This document shows positions 1-7,162 of a DNA stretch of 20,136 nucleotides, one piece after another. The notes under the pieces are model-generated. The model had not been told where the DNA came from. It was given only the letters and a program-made list of their open reading frames with translations, and made no database searches. Each line of letters opens with the position of its first letter. Position 1 is the first letter of the stretch. Source of the stretch: Hyphomicrobiales bacterium (GTDB lineage: Bacteria > Pseudomonadota > Alphaproteobacteria > Rhizobiales > Rhizobiaceae). The stretch covers positions 1 through 20,136 of the forward strand of contig JAALLB010000007.1 of the NCBI GenBank assembly GCA_011087745.1, in the 5' to 3' direction. Both the position numbers and the translations under genes were made by a program.

Positions 1-2
1 TT

Positions 3-52
3 TCGTATCATATCACACCAAAACATTCGGGTTTTGGAGTAGGATGGGTATA
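3..52 (+). repeat. 50-bp terminal inverted repeat, left copy
   Basis: These 50 bases are identical, in reverse complement, to 20087-20136, with no mismatch; the sequences diverge right after GGGTATA. The copy contains an internal hairpin: CCAAAAC (18-24) pairs with GTTTTGG (31-37) around a six-base loop. It lies 132 bases upstream of nuoA. There is no coding potential or insertion-sequence feature in it. It could be a dispersed intergenic palindromic repeat at which the assembly broke, or a real inverted repeat pair. The sequence alone cannot decide between these. Confidence 0.9.
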
Positions 53-133
53 ACGTTATTCTTGATAATATCATGTGGGTTTGGACTTGCGATTTAAGGC
101 GATGTGCGATACCCCGATGCTTAGGAAGATTAG

Positions 134-163
134 TGTTTCGTTTGAACCTTTTTAAACGGAACA
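134..163 (+). promoter_or_regulatory. Leader hairpin before nuoA
   Basis: Bases 134-143 can pair with 154-163 in RNA as a ten-base-pair stem with one G-U wobble (138 with 159) and a ten-base loop containing ACCTTTTT. The stem ends eight bases before the nuoA Shine-Dalgarno sequence AGGAG (171-175). It is not followed by a T-tract, so it is not an intrinsic terminator. It could shape access to the ribosome binding site or the 5' end stability of the nuo mRNA, but this is inference. The remaining leader (53-133) shows only weak promoter-like hexamers and an 11-bp palindrome at 63-73. Confidence 0.3.
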
Positions 164-184
164 GACAAACAGGAGACAAATTCC

Positions 185-550
185 GTGGAACTCGTTTTAC
201 AGGAATATCTACCCGTCATAATATTTATGGCATTGTGCCTTGTTATTGGCGTTGAATTGGCCGTTGCGCCGTTTCTAGTGGCCTACAGAGCGCCGGATGC
301 CGAAAAACTTTCAGCTTACGAATGTGGATTTAATGCGTTTGATGATTCTCGCATGAAATTCGACGTAAGCTTCTATCTGGTTGCGATTCTATTTATCATT
401 TTTGACTTGGAAGTTGCTTTTCTATTCCCTTGGGCAGTAAGCTTTGGATCATTGGGTTGGATAGGTTTCCTATCCATGATGCTCTTCCTGGCCATTTTGA
501 CAATTGGCTTTATTTACGAATGGAAAAAGGGTGCGCTTGAGTGGGATTAA
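185..550 (+). CDS. nuoA: NADH-quinone oxidoreductase subunit A (NuoA)
   Basis: Small membrane subunit of complex I, at the junction of the membrane arm and the peripheral arm near the quinone site. The 121 residues form three hydrophobic segments (about 8-33, 62-84, 91-112). The family signature YECGF is at 45-49, including the loop cysteine Cys47. The second helix carries the acidic pair Asp74 and Glu76 in FDLEVAFLFPWA, as in characterised NuoA. I take the GTG at 185 as the start because AGGAG at 171-175 lies nine bases upstream and the N-terminus begins directly at the first membrane segment. It is the first gene of the operon. Identification is firm; only the GTG start is inferred. Confidence 0.95.
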   Translation: MELVLQEYLPVIIFMALCLVIGVELAVAPFLVAYRAPDAEKLSAYECGFNAFDDSRMKFDVSFYLVAILFIIFDLEVAFLFPWAVSFGSLGWIGFLSMMLFLAILTIGFIYEWKKGALEWD

Positions 551-589
551 TCCCTGAACTCGGGTTTGGCGCTAGATACGGATAGTTTT

Positions 590-1165
590 ATGAGCAATGG
601 CACAACCACACTAATTGCACCGCAGCCTAAGGGTATTCTTGACCCAAAGACAGGTCAGCCAATTGGTGGTGATAATCCTTATTTCATGGACATCAACAAT
701 GAACTTGCTGACAAAGGCTTCATTGTTACCTCAACAGACGATCTGATAAATTGGGCCCGCACAGGCTCACTAATGTGGATGACCTTTGGTCTTGCATGTT
801 GTGCTGTTGAAATGATGCATATGGCGATGCCGCGTTATGACGCTGAGCGTTTTGGTATTGCTCCTCGTGCTTCTCCTCGTCAATCTGACGTGATGATTGT
901 GGCAGGAACACTTACAAATAAAATGGCCCCGGCGCTGCGTAAGGTTTACGACCAAATGCCAGAGCCTCGCTATGTAATTTCAATGGGATCATGCGCAAAC
1001 GGTGGTGGATACTATCACTACTCTTATTCAGTAGTTCGAGGCTGCGACCGTATTGTGCCAGTGGATATTTATGTTCCAGGTTGCCCGCCAACTGCGGAGG
1101 CACTTTTGTACGGCGTTATGCTGCTTCAAAAGAAAATTCGTCGTACCGGCACAATTGAGCGATAG
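590..1165 (+). CDS. nuoB: NADH-quinone oxidoreductase subunit B (NuoB)
   Basis: Peripheral-arm subunit holding iron-sulfur cluster N2, the last electron carrier before ubiquinone. With the ATG at 590 it has 191 residues. The four N2 ligands are visible: the tandem Cys70-Cys71 in FGLACCAVEMM, Cys135 in SMGSCANGGG and Cys165 in YVPGCPPTAEA. The N-terminus with APQPKGILDP and the C-terminus KKIRRTGTIER are typical of alphaproteobacterial NuoB. A TTG at 566 would add eight residues but has no convincing ribosome binding site. The ATG has only a weak GGA about eight bases upstream, so the start is somewhat uncertain. It lies 39 bases after nuoA and nine before nuoC. Confidence 0.95.
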   Translation: MSNGTTTLIAPQPKGILDPKTGQPIGGDNPYFMDINNELADKGFIVTSTDDLINWARTGSLMWMTFGLACCAVEMMHMAMPRYDAERFGIAPRASPRQSDVMIVAGTLTNKMAPALRKVYDQMPEPRYVISMGSCANGGGYYHYSYSVVRGCDRIVPVDIYVPGCPPTAEALLYGVMLLQKKIRRTGTIER

Positions 1166-1174
1166 AGGCGGATA

Positions 1175-1801
1175 ATGAGCGATACACAAGAACAAGTCGA
1201 AGTTGATTCTCTGGACACATTAGCATCAGTAATTTCTTCTGAAGTTTCAAGCCATATCAATCGTATCAGCCGTGATTATGGTGAGCTTACCGTACATACA
1301 AATGGCGATGATATCGTTCAACTAATGCGTTTCTTGCATGATGACAATCGCACTCAATTTGTGTCATTCATTGATGTTTGTGGCGTGGATTATCCTGGTA
1401 ATAAGCAGCGCTTCGAAGTTGTTTATCATTTGCTTAGCCCAAAACATAACACGCGCATCCGCGTAAAGCTTACGACAGATGAAGAAACACCTGTTCCAAG
1501 TGTAACGAGCGTGTACCCTGGTGCAGACTGGTTCGAGCGAGAAGCTTACGACATGTACGGTATATTGTTCACGGGTCATCCGGATCTTCGCCGTATTCTG
1601 ACCGATTATGGCTTTGACGGGCACCCGTTGCGCAAAGACTTCCCGCTAACTGGTTATGTGGAAGTGCGGTATGACGACGAAGCAAAACGAGTTGTTTACG
1701 AACCTGTTGAACTACGCCAGGAATTTCGTGATTTTGATTATGAATCTCCTTGGGACGGCGCAGAATATGTGCTTCCGGGTGACGAAAAGGCTGGTTCATA
1801 A
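1175..1801 (+). CDS. nuoC: NADH-quinone oxidoreductase subunit C (NuoC)
   Basis: Peripheral-arm subunit (30 kDa type) that packs against NuoD and NuoB and has no redox cofactor. The 208 residues include the family signature around 121-160: EREAYDMYGILF, then HPDLRRILTDYGFDGHPLRKDFPLTG. It is a stand-alone NuoC, not the NuoCD fusion found in enterobacteria. A good ribosome binding site (GAGGCGG, about 1165-1171) precedes the ATG. Its stop codon overlaps the ATG of the next gene by one base (TAATG at 1799-1803), so translation of the GFA-family gene is probably coupled to it. No unusual residues are seen. Confidence 0.95.
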   Translation: MSDTQEQVEVDSLDTLASVISSEVSSHINRISRDYGELTVHTNGDDIVQLMRFLHDDNRTQFVSFIDVCGVDYPGNKQRFEVVYHLLSPKHNTRIRVKLTTDEETPVPSVTSVYPGADWFEREAYDMYGILFTGHPDLRRILTDYGFDGHPLRKDFPLTGYVEVRYDDEAKRVVYEPVELRQEFRDFDYESPWDGAEYVLPGDEKAGS

Positions 1802-2232
1802 TGGGTGAGCAATTAAAAGGCCAATGTTTGTGTGGATCTATAAAAGTTGCTGTAACACCAAACAGCGAAAGCGTGGATGTTTGTCATTGCTCAGTCTGCA
1901 GAAAATGGACAGCTGGTCCTTATTTGGCGCTATCTTGCTCAGACAACGTTGAGATAACAGGTGATACGATAACAACATTCAGGTCCTCTGAATGGGCCGA
2001 GCGACTTTTTTGTAGCCGTTGTGGAACTTCAATAGTTTGGCGGTTGGCGGACGGCAGTGGCGAAAATCATGTAAATTCAGAATTGTTCAATGAAGCAAGT
2101 GGTTTTCCATTGGGAACACAGGTCTTCATAGACGAAAAGCGGGATAATTATGATTTTGGACAGCAAACAAATACGATGACAGGTGCAGAGGTTTTTGCCT
2201 TGTTCGCTCCTGGGGAGAATTCAAATGACTGA
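1801..2232 (+). CDS. GFA-family zinc protein (CENP-V/GFA domain)
   Basis: A 143-residue protein of the glutathione-dependent formaldehyde-activating enzyme family (GFA). The cysteine pattern is complete: Cys9 and Cys11 in CLCG, Cys28, Cys30 and Cys33 in CHCSVCRK, and Cys71 and Cys74 in CSRCG. In Gfa of known structure the first and last pairs bind a structural zinc and the middle three a second zinc site, and the spacing here fits. Many family members are not formaldehyde enzymes, so the substrate is unknown. It sits inside the nuo operon, overlapping nuoC by one base and nuoD by eight, and is therefore co-translated with complex I subunits. A link to complex I is possible but not shown; it could simply be a passenger. 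Confidence 0.85.
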   Translation: MGEQLKGQCLCGSIKVAVTPNSESVDVCHCSVCRKWTAGPYLALSCSDNVEITGDTITTFRSSEWAERLFCSRCGTSIVWRLADGSGENHVNSELFNEASGFPLGTQVFIDEKRDNYDFGQQTNTMTGAEVFALFAPGENSND

Positions 2233-3415
2233 GCATAATGTCAGAAATTTTAACATTAACTTCGGTCCACAGCACCCGGCAGCACACGGTGTTCTACGCC
2301 TTGTACTTGAGTTGGATGGCGAGGTTGTTGAACGTGTAGACCCACACATTGGTCTATTACATCGCGGTACGGAAAAACTGATTGAGTACAAGACCTATCT
2401 TCAGGCAATACCGTATTTTGACCGCCTTGATTATGTTTCACCGATGAACCAGGAGCATGCTTTTGCCATGGCAGTTGAAAAGCTTGCCGGCATTGAAGTT
2501 CCGCGACGGGGACAATTAATTCGCGTTCTGTATTCAGAAATTGGCAGAATCTTGTCGCATCTATTGAATGTTACAACTCAAGCCATGGATGTTGGCGCGT
2601 TAACACCACCGCTTTGGGGCTTTGAAGAACGCGAAAAGCTTATGGTGTTTTATGAGCGGGTTTGTGGCGCGCGATTGCATGCGGCTTACTTCCGCCCAGG
2701 TGGTGTCCATCAAGATCTGCCAGACGGACTTTTGGATGATATAGATGATTGGTGTGATCCATTCTTGAAAGTGGTTGATGATATCGACCAGCTTCTAACT
2801 GCCAACCGAATTTTCAAACAGCGTAATGTTGATATTGGCATAGTCAGTCTGGAAGATGCTTGGGCCTGGGGATTTTCTGGCGTGATGGTTCGTGGGTCCG
2901 GCGCAGCATGGGATTTGCGCAAGTCTCAACCATATGAGTGTTACGATGAAATGGAATTTGATATTCCAGTTGGTGAAAACTGCGATAACTACGATCGTTA
3001 TCTTATTCGTATGGAAGAAATGCGCCAGTCTGTTCGCATCATGAAGCAATGTATTGCAAAGATGCGGGAGCCTGAAGGTCAGGGACCGGTTTCTTCTACG
3101 GACGGGAAAGTTGTTCCACCAAAGCGTGATGATATGAAGCGTTCAATGGAAGCACTAATCCATCACTTTAAACTCTACACCGAAGGGTACCGTGTACCTG
3201 AAGATGAAGTATATTGTGCTGTGGAAGCACCCAAAGGTGAATTCGGTGTTTTCCTTGTTTCAGATGGTTCAAACAAACCATATCGCTGTAAACTACGTGC
3301 CCCCGGTTACGCACACCTACAGGCCATGGATTTCATGTGCCGTGGGCATTTGCTAGCCGATGTATCAGCGATACTGGGTTCTCTTGATATTGTGTTTGGA
3401 GAGGTGGATCGGTGA
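2225..3415 (+). CDS. nuoD: NADH-quinone oxidoreductase subunit D (NuoD)
   Basis: The 49 kDa-type subunit that, with NuoB, forms the ubiquinone-binding pocket. The 396 residues begin with MTEHNVRNFNINFGPQHPAAHG. His21 and Tyr70 (in FDRLDYV) stand 49 residues apart, the same spacing as the quinone-contacting His38 and Tyr87 of Thermus Nqo4. HIGLLHRGTEKL (41-52) and the C-terminal LGSLDIVFGEVDR are also family features. I chose the ATG at 2225 over an in-frame ATG at 2183, because GGGGAG at 2212-2217 gives a strong ribosome binding site and the homologous N-terminus starts here. The gene overlaps the GFA gene by eight bases and the downstream GTG by four. Confidence 0.95.
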   Translation: MTEHNVRNFNINFGPQHPAAHGVLRLVLELDGEVVERVDPHIGLLHRGTEKLIEYKTYLQAIPYFDRLDYVSPMNQEHAFAMAVEKLAGIEVPRRGQLIRVLYSEIGRILSHLLNVTTQAMDVGALTPPLWGFEEREKLMVFYERVCGARLHAAYFRPGGVHQDLPDGLLDDIDDWCDPFLKVVDDIDQLLTANRIFKQRNVDIGIVSLEDAWAWGFSGVMVRGSGAAWDLRKSQPYECYDEMEFDIPVGENCDNYDRYLIRMEEMRQSVRIMKQCIAKMREPEGQGPVSSTDGKVVPPKRDDMKRSMEALIHHFKLYTEGYRVPEDEVYCAVEAPKGEFGVFLVSDGSNKPYRCKLRAPGYAHLQAMDFMCRGHLLADVSAILGSLDIVFGEVDR

Positions 3416-3867
3416 GGAAACTCTGGAGTCCAATTTTTATTGCTATGATCCTTGCAGCTTGTACCTCATCTGATATTGGCCCAAACAGGCCAACACAACA
3501 GGACATAGCAAATGAACAATTGGCAGCGCAAAATGTTATGTGTGCTTTTGAACCTCACCCTGAGGGCAAGCAATCACCATGTGCGCACATGATAGAAAAC
3601 CGCCTTCTGCTCGGTCGTTACTTTACACCAAGGGCACTTGGCGGATTGAAAGAATCAGAAAAACTTCGCGGTCGTCGTATTACAACGAAATTTATCGTTC
3701 AAGCAGCGGCCAGAATTCAACAATGCCGCAAGGTGTCTGAAGAAAATACCATTAATATTATTCGTGACATTAAAATTGCAGGTGGGACATATCTTTTGAA
3801 AGGCACTTCGCCTTTATCAGAAGAGAATTCTTCCTGTTTTTTAACACCAGTACAAGAAGGCTTATAA
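3412..3867 (+). CDS. Predicted lipoprotein, unknown function
   Basis: A 151-residue protein I do not recognise. The N-terminus has two basic residues (RK), a hydrophobic stretch (IFIAMILAA) and a lipobox-like LAAC with Cys17 as the first residue after cleavage. This predicts a lipoprotein exported by signal peptidase II, probably periplasm-facing. The mature part contains four more cysteines (CAFEPH, SPCAHM, QQCRK, SSCFL), which could form disulfides outside the cytoplasm. The start is a GTG whose last two bases overlap the nuoD stop (GTGA at 3412-3415), typical of translational coupling. It ends three bases before nuoE. Its position inside the operon makes a role in complex I assembly or respiration conceivable, but nothing in the sequence shows this. 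Confidence 0.75.
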   Translation: MRKLWSPIFIAMILAACTSSDIGPNRPTQQDIANEQLAAQNVMCAFEPHPEGKQSPCAHMIENRLLLGRYFTPRALGGLKESEKLRGRRITTKFIVQAAARIQQCRKVSEENTINIIRDIKIAGGTYLLKGTSPLSEENSSCFLTPVQEGL

Positions 3868-3870
3868 AAT

Positions 3871-4818
3871 ATGTCCGTTCGTCGTTTGGCAGATGATAAT
3901 GTGCAGCCAGCAAAGTTTGCATTTAGCCGTACAAATACATCGGTTGTAAAAGGTTGGATCAAAAAATATCCAGAAGATCGCAAAGCATCTGCGGTTATTC
4001 CTTTGCTTATGATTGCACAAGAACAAGATGGCTGGGTAACAAAAGCATCGATTGAACACATCGCCGAGATGCTTCAAATGCCTTATATCCGTGTGCTTGA
4101 AGTTGCTACATTCTACACCCAGTTCATGCTTCAGCCTGTTGGAACCAAAGCACACATACAGGTATGTGGCACAACACCTTGCATGCTTCGCGGTTCTGAA
4201 GGCTTGATGAAAGTTTGCAAATCAAAAATCAACGCCAACCAGTTCGAGACAAATGCTGATGGCACATTGTCCTGGGAAGAAGTTGAATGCCAGGGCGCAT
4301 GTGTAAATGCTCCAATGGTAATGATCTTTAAGGACACATACGAAGACCTGACATCTGAGCGCCTAGAAGAAATTATTGATGCTTTTGAAGCAGGTAAGGG
4401 CAATAGCATTCCGGCCGGCCCACAAATCGATCGGATTTATTCTGCTCCAACGGGTGGATTAACGTCTTTGACCGGTGCGTCAACGGCTACAAAAACAAAG
4501 CCAGCTGCGAAAAAAGCACCTGCAAAAAAAGCTGCGGCGAAACCAGCAACTAAAAAAGCTCCGGCGAAAGCTGCTGGCCCGTTACGCTTGAAAAAGGCTG
4601 ACGGTAAAGCAGATGATTTAAAGCTTATTTCTGGCATTGGTCCAAAGCTGGAGAAAACACTCAATGGTTTGGGTTTCTGGCATTTTTCTCAAATTGCCAA
4701 ATGGAAAAAAGCAGACGTTGCAATTGTGGATGATGAACTATCCTTCAAAGGCCGTATCGAACGCGATGACTGGATTAAACAAGCCAAGGCATTGGCCGTC
4801 GCAAAGAAGCCGAGGTAA
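3871..4818 (+). CDS. nuoE: NADH-quinone oxidoreductase subunit E with C-terminal helix-hairpin-helix extension
   Basis: The 24 kDa-type subunit of the NADH-oxidising module, with a thioredoxin-like fold binding [2Fe-2S] cluster N1a. Ligands are Cys99 and Cys104 (VCGTTPC) and Cys140 and Cys144 (ECQGAC). The NuoE core ends near residue 185. A linker rich in Ala, Lys and Pro follows (about 207-237, repeated KKAPAK-like units, resembling histone H1 tails). The end (248-310) is a helix-hairpin-helix domain with ISGIGPKLEKTL. At 315 residues the protein is about twice the length of enterobacterial NuoE; such extended forms are known in Alphaproteobacteria. The tail is a close paralogue of the protein encoded at 6626-7138. 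AAGAAGG at 3854-3860 is the likely ribosome binding site. Confidence 0.95.
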   Translation: MSVRRLADDNVQPAKFAFSRTNTSVVKGWIKKYPEDRKASAVIPLLMIAQEQDGWVTKASIEHIAEMLQMPYIRVLEVATFYTQFMLQPVGTKAHIQVCGTTPCMLRGSEGLMKVCKSKINANQFETNADGTLSWEEVECQGACVNAPMVMIFKDTYEDLTSERLEEIIDAFEAGKGNSIPAGPQIDRIYSAPTGGLTSLTGASTATKTKPAAKKAPAKKAAAKPATKKAPAKAAGPLRLKKADGKADDLKLISGIGPKLEKTLNGLGFWHFSQIAKWKKADVAIVDDELSFKGRIERDDWIKQAKALAVAKKPR

Positions 4819-4823
4819 ATTAA

Positions 4824-6149
4824 ATGGCACTACAAGATAAAGACAGAATTTTCACGAATATTTACGGCATTCATGACAAGTCATTGAAAGGCGCGATGAA
4901 ACGTGGCCATTGGTCCGGAACCAAGGACTTTATCAAAAAAGGTCCTGACTGGATTGTTGACCAGGTAAAAGCATCAGGTCTGCGTGGTCGTGGTGGAGCC
5001 GGTTTCCCGACTGGCCTTAAATGGTCATTCATGCCAAAGCCTGAACGTTCTGATGGGCGTCCGTCTTATTTGGTTATCAATGCTGATGAGTCTGAGCCTG
5101 GCACCTGTAAAGACCGCGATATTATGCGACATGATCCGCATACGCTGATTGAAGGGTGTTTGATTGCAGGTTGCGCGATGAATGCCAACGCTTGTTATAT
5201 TTATGTGCGCGGCGAATACATCCGTGAACGCGAAGCGCTGCAGGCTGCAATTGACGAATGTTATGACGCCAAGCTTCTTGGCAAGAACAACAAGAATGGC
5301 TGGGATTTTGATCTTTATGTTCACCATGGTGCTGGTGCTTATATTTGTGGCGAAGAAACAGCTCTATTGGAGTCACTTGAAGGCAAAAAAGGCCAGCCAA
5401 GGTTAAAACCACCATTCCCGGCGAATGTAGGTCTTTATGGTTGTCCAACTACAGTGAACAATGTGGAATCTGTTGCGGTTGTACCAACAATTCTTCGCCG
5501 CAGCCCTGAGTGGTTTGCAGGATTTGGCGCTGAACGTAACGCTGGCACAAAGCTCTTCTGTATTTCAGGTCATGTAGAACGTCCTTGTACAGTAGAAGAA
5601 GAAATGTCTATCCCGTTTAAAGAACTCATCGAACGCCACTGCGGCGGAATTCTTGGCGGCTGGGATAACCTATTGGCCGTAATTCCGGGTGGATCATCAG
5701 TACGTTGTGTACCAGGTGCAGACATGGTTGATTGCGCGATGGATTTTGACTCTCTGTCCGCACTAAAATCCGGTCTTGGAACGGCCGCTGTTATTGTGAT
5801 GAACAAAGAAACAGACATTATCCGTGCAATCGCAAGATTGGCCTATTTCTATAAACATGAATCATGTGGCCAGTGTACTCCGTGTCGCGAAGGAACCGGC
5901 TGGATGTGGCGAGTTCTAACACGCATGGCTGAAGGTCGTGCCCAGAAAAAAGAAATCGACATGCTCATGGAAGTAACCAAGCAAGTTGAAGGACATACCA
6001 TTTGCGCATTGGGTGATGCTGCCGCTTGGCCAATCCAGGGTCTAATCACGCATTTCCGTCACGAGATCGAAGCTCGTATCGACAGCTACTCAGCACGCTC
6101 TGATGCTGAAGGCGCCGTAACCGACAAAGTGTTGGAGGCTGCCGAGTAA
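4824..6149 (+). CDS. nuoF: NADH-quinone oxidoreductase subunit F (NuoF)
   Basis: The 51 kDa-type subunit that oxidises NADH through FMN and passes electrons to the [4Fe-4S] cluster N3. The 441 residues show the nucleotide and FMN-binding segment RGRGGAGFPTGLKW (54-67), the segment CGEETALLESLEGKKGQPR (175-193), and the N3 ligands Cys348, Cys351 and Cys354 (ESCGQCTPCREG) with Cys394 (HTICALGD). The length and motifs are those of the family. It starts five bases after nuoE, its partner in the NADH-dehydrogenase module. The next gene starts four bases after its stop. Nothing unusual is visible. Confidence 0.97.
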   Translation: MALQDKDRIFTNIYGIHDKSLKGAMKRGHWSGTKDFIKKGPDWIVDQVKASGLRGRGGAGFPTGLKWSFMPKPERSDGRPSYLVINADESEPGTCKDRDIMRHDPHTLIEGCLIAGCAMNANACYIYVRGEYIREREALQAAIDECYDAKLLGKNNKNGWDFDLYVHHGAGAYICGEETALLESLEGKKGQPRLKPPFPANVGLYGCPTTVNNVESVAVVPTILRRSPEWFAGFGAERNAGTKLFCISGHVERPCTVEEEMSIPFKELIERHCGGILGGWDNLLAVIPGGSSVRCVPGADMVDCAMDFDSLSALKSGLGTAAVIVMNKETDIIRAIARLAYFYKHESCGQCTPCREGTGWMWRVLTRMAEGRAQKKEIDMLMEVTKQVEGHTICALGDAAAWPIQGLITHFRHEIEARIDSYSARSDAEGAVTDKVLEAAE

Positions 6150-6153
6150 TCCC

Positions 6154-6612
6154 ATGCATCTAGCTGAACTCAACATAGCAAAGCCAAAATACGCGAATGA
6201 TGATCCGCGTTTTGCCGAGTTTATGGATAACCTTGAGCGTATCAATGGTTTGGGTGCAAGCATGCCTAGGTTCGTTTGGATACATAAGGATGATAGCGGT
6301 CACGCAATGGACATGCCAACGCCTTGGCCTGATGCTGCTGCCAATCTCACCGTATGGGAAACACCTGAGCATTTGGAGCATTTTGTTTGGAACACGGTTC
6401 ACAAGAAGTTTTACAACAAAAAAGCCAATTGGTTCAATGAGATGTCCTCGAACTACTTCGTGATGTGGTGGGTAGAAGAGGGGCATCAACCAACGTTGGA
6501 AGAAGCCAAAGAACGTTTGGACTACTTGGACCAGCACGGCAATTCTGATTTTGCTTTTGGTTGGTCACACTTGCCACATGTAAAATTGTGGCAAACACAA
6601 AGATGCGGATAA
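6154..6612 (+). CDS. DUF3291 domain protein
   Basis: A 152-residue soluble protein that matches, from memory of the family, the DUF3291 group. These proteins are related to small ferredoxin-like (antibiotic biosynthesis monooxygenase-type) folds. Visible family features are the N-terminal HLAELNIAK, the segment NLTVWETPEHLEHFVWNTVHKKF (64-86), NWFNEM (92-97) and MWWVEEGHQPTLEEAKERL (104-122). It is rich in Trp, His and aromatic residues, and no cofactor-binding cysteine pattern is present. Its biochemical function is unknown. It sits between nuoF and the helix-hairpin-helix gene with gaps of 4 and 13 bases, so it is part of the nuo transcript. The initiation site is weak (no clear Shine-Dalgarno), which suggests coupling to nuoF. 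Confidence 0.75.
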   Translation: MHLAELNIAKPKYANDDPRFAEFMDNLERINGLGASMPRFVWIHKDDSGHAMDMPTPWPDAAANLTVWETPEHLEHFVWNTVHKKFYNKKANWFNEMSSNYFVMWWVEEGHQPTLEEAKERLDYLDQHGNSDFAFGWSHLPHVKLWQTQRCG

Positions 6613-6625
6613 CGGGAGGAATTTG

Positions 6626-7138
6626 ATGTCGAAAAAACAAAAATGTGTCTGTTCCGCTGATTTGCTATCCAGCATCGACAATGCGCTCAATGCTCTGGAA
6701 GCATCGCGCAAGCATGCCAAAAAGCAGGAAAAGCGCGAGAAAAAAGCAATCGCGGCCATTTTGGAACTTGAAGCGCAAATTGAAGATGCCGCTCCATGCA
6801 AGCCAAAGAAGTCTAAATCCAAGAAAAAGAAGAAGAACAAACAAAAGTCTGCGAGCGCTGAGCTTGCAAATCGATTGGATGAAGCGCGCGATGGTGAAGC
6901 GGATGGTCTGGAAATGATTGCGGGTGTTGGGCCAAAACTGGCAAAAACACTGAACTCACTTGGTGTATATCATTTTGATCAAATTGCGGACTGGCACGAC
7001 AGCGATATAGATTGGGTTGATACTCATTTGAATTTCCCCGGTAGAATTGTACGGGAAAACTGGATTGAACAGGCGAAGGCTCTAGCCATTGGTGGCAGAG
7101 ACGAGTATGTGAAGGTATTCGGGAAGGAACCGCGTTGA
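6626..7138 (+). CDS. Small basic protein with helix-hairpin-helix domain, paralogue of the NuoE tail
   Basis: A 170-residue protein in three parts. The first (about 10-55) is charged, Ala- and Glu-rich and probably coiled coil. The second (59-76) is a very lysine-rich tract. The third (93-155) is a helix-hairpin-helix domain with IAGVGPKLAKTL, of the type annotated as H3TH or predicted 5' DNA nuclease-like. By my hand alignment the last domain matches NuoE 248-310 at 37 of 63 positions without gaps. I chose the ATG at 6626, preceded by GGGAGGA (6614-6620); a TTG directly before it is less likely. The domain and basic tract suggest nucleic-acid binding, but no nuclease active site is visible. 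Its role within a complex I operon is unknown. Confidence 0.75.
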   Translation: MSKKQKCVCSADLLSSIDNALNALEASRKHAKKQEKREKKAIAAILELEAQIEDAAPCKPKKSKSKKKKKNKQKSASAELANRLDEARDGEADGLEMIAGVGPKLAKTLNSLGVYHFDQIADWHDSDIDWVDTHLNFPGRIVRENWIEQAKALAIGGRDEYVKVFGKEPR

Positions 7139-7162
7139 AGCGGTGCGAAGCGGAATAAGATT

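Noticed and set aside
73..255. Short plus-strand reading frame upstream of and across the nuoA start
   Set aside because: It overlaps the nuoA start out of frame, has no ribosome binding site and its predicted protein has unlikely composition.
2183..2224. Longer nuoD start at 2183
   Set aside because: It would overlap the GFA gene by 50 bases and add residues unlike any NuoD N-terminus; the ATG at 2225 has a strong ribosome binding site.
4492..4580. Ala/Lys-rich stretch as a tandem DNA repeat or assembly error
   Set aside because: The units differ in their codons and keep the NuoE frame open; such a linker is known in extended alphaproteobacterial NuoE.
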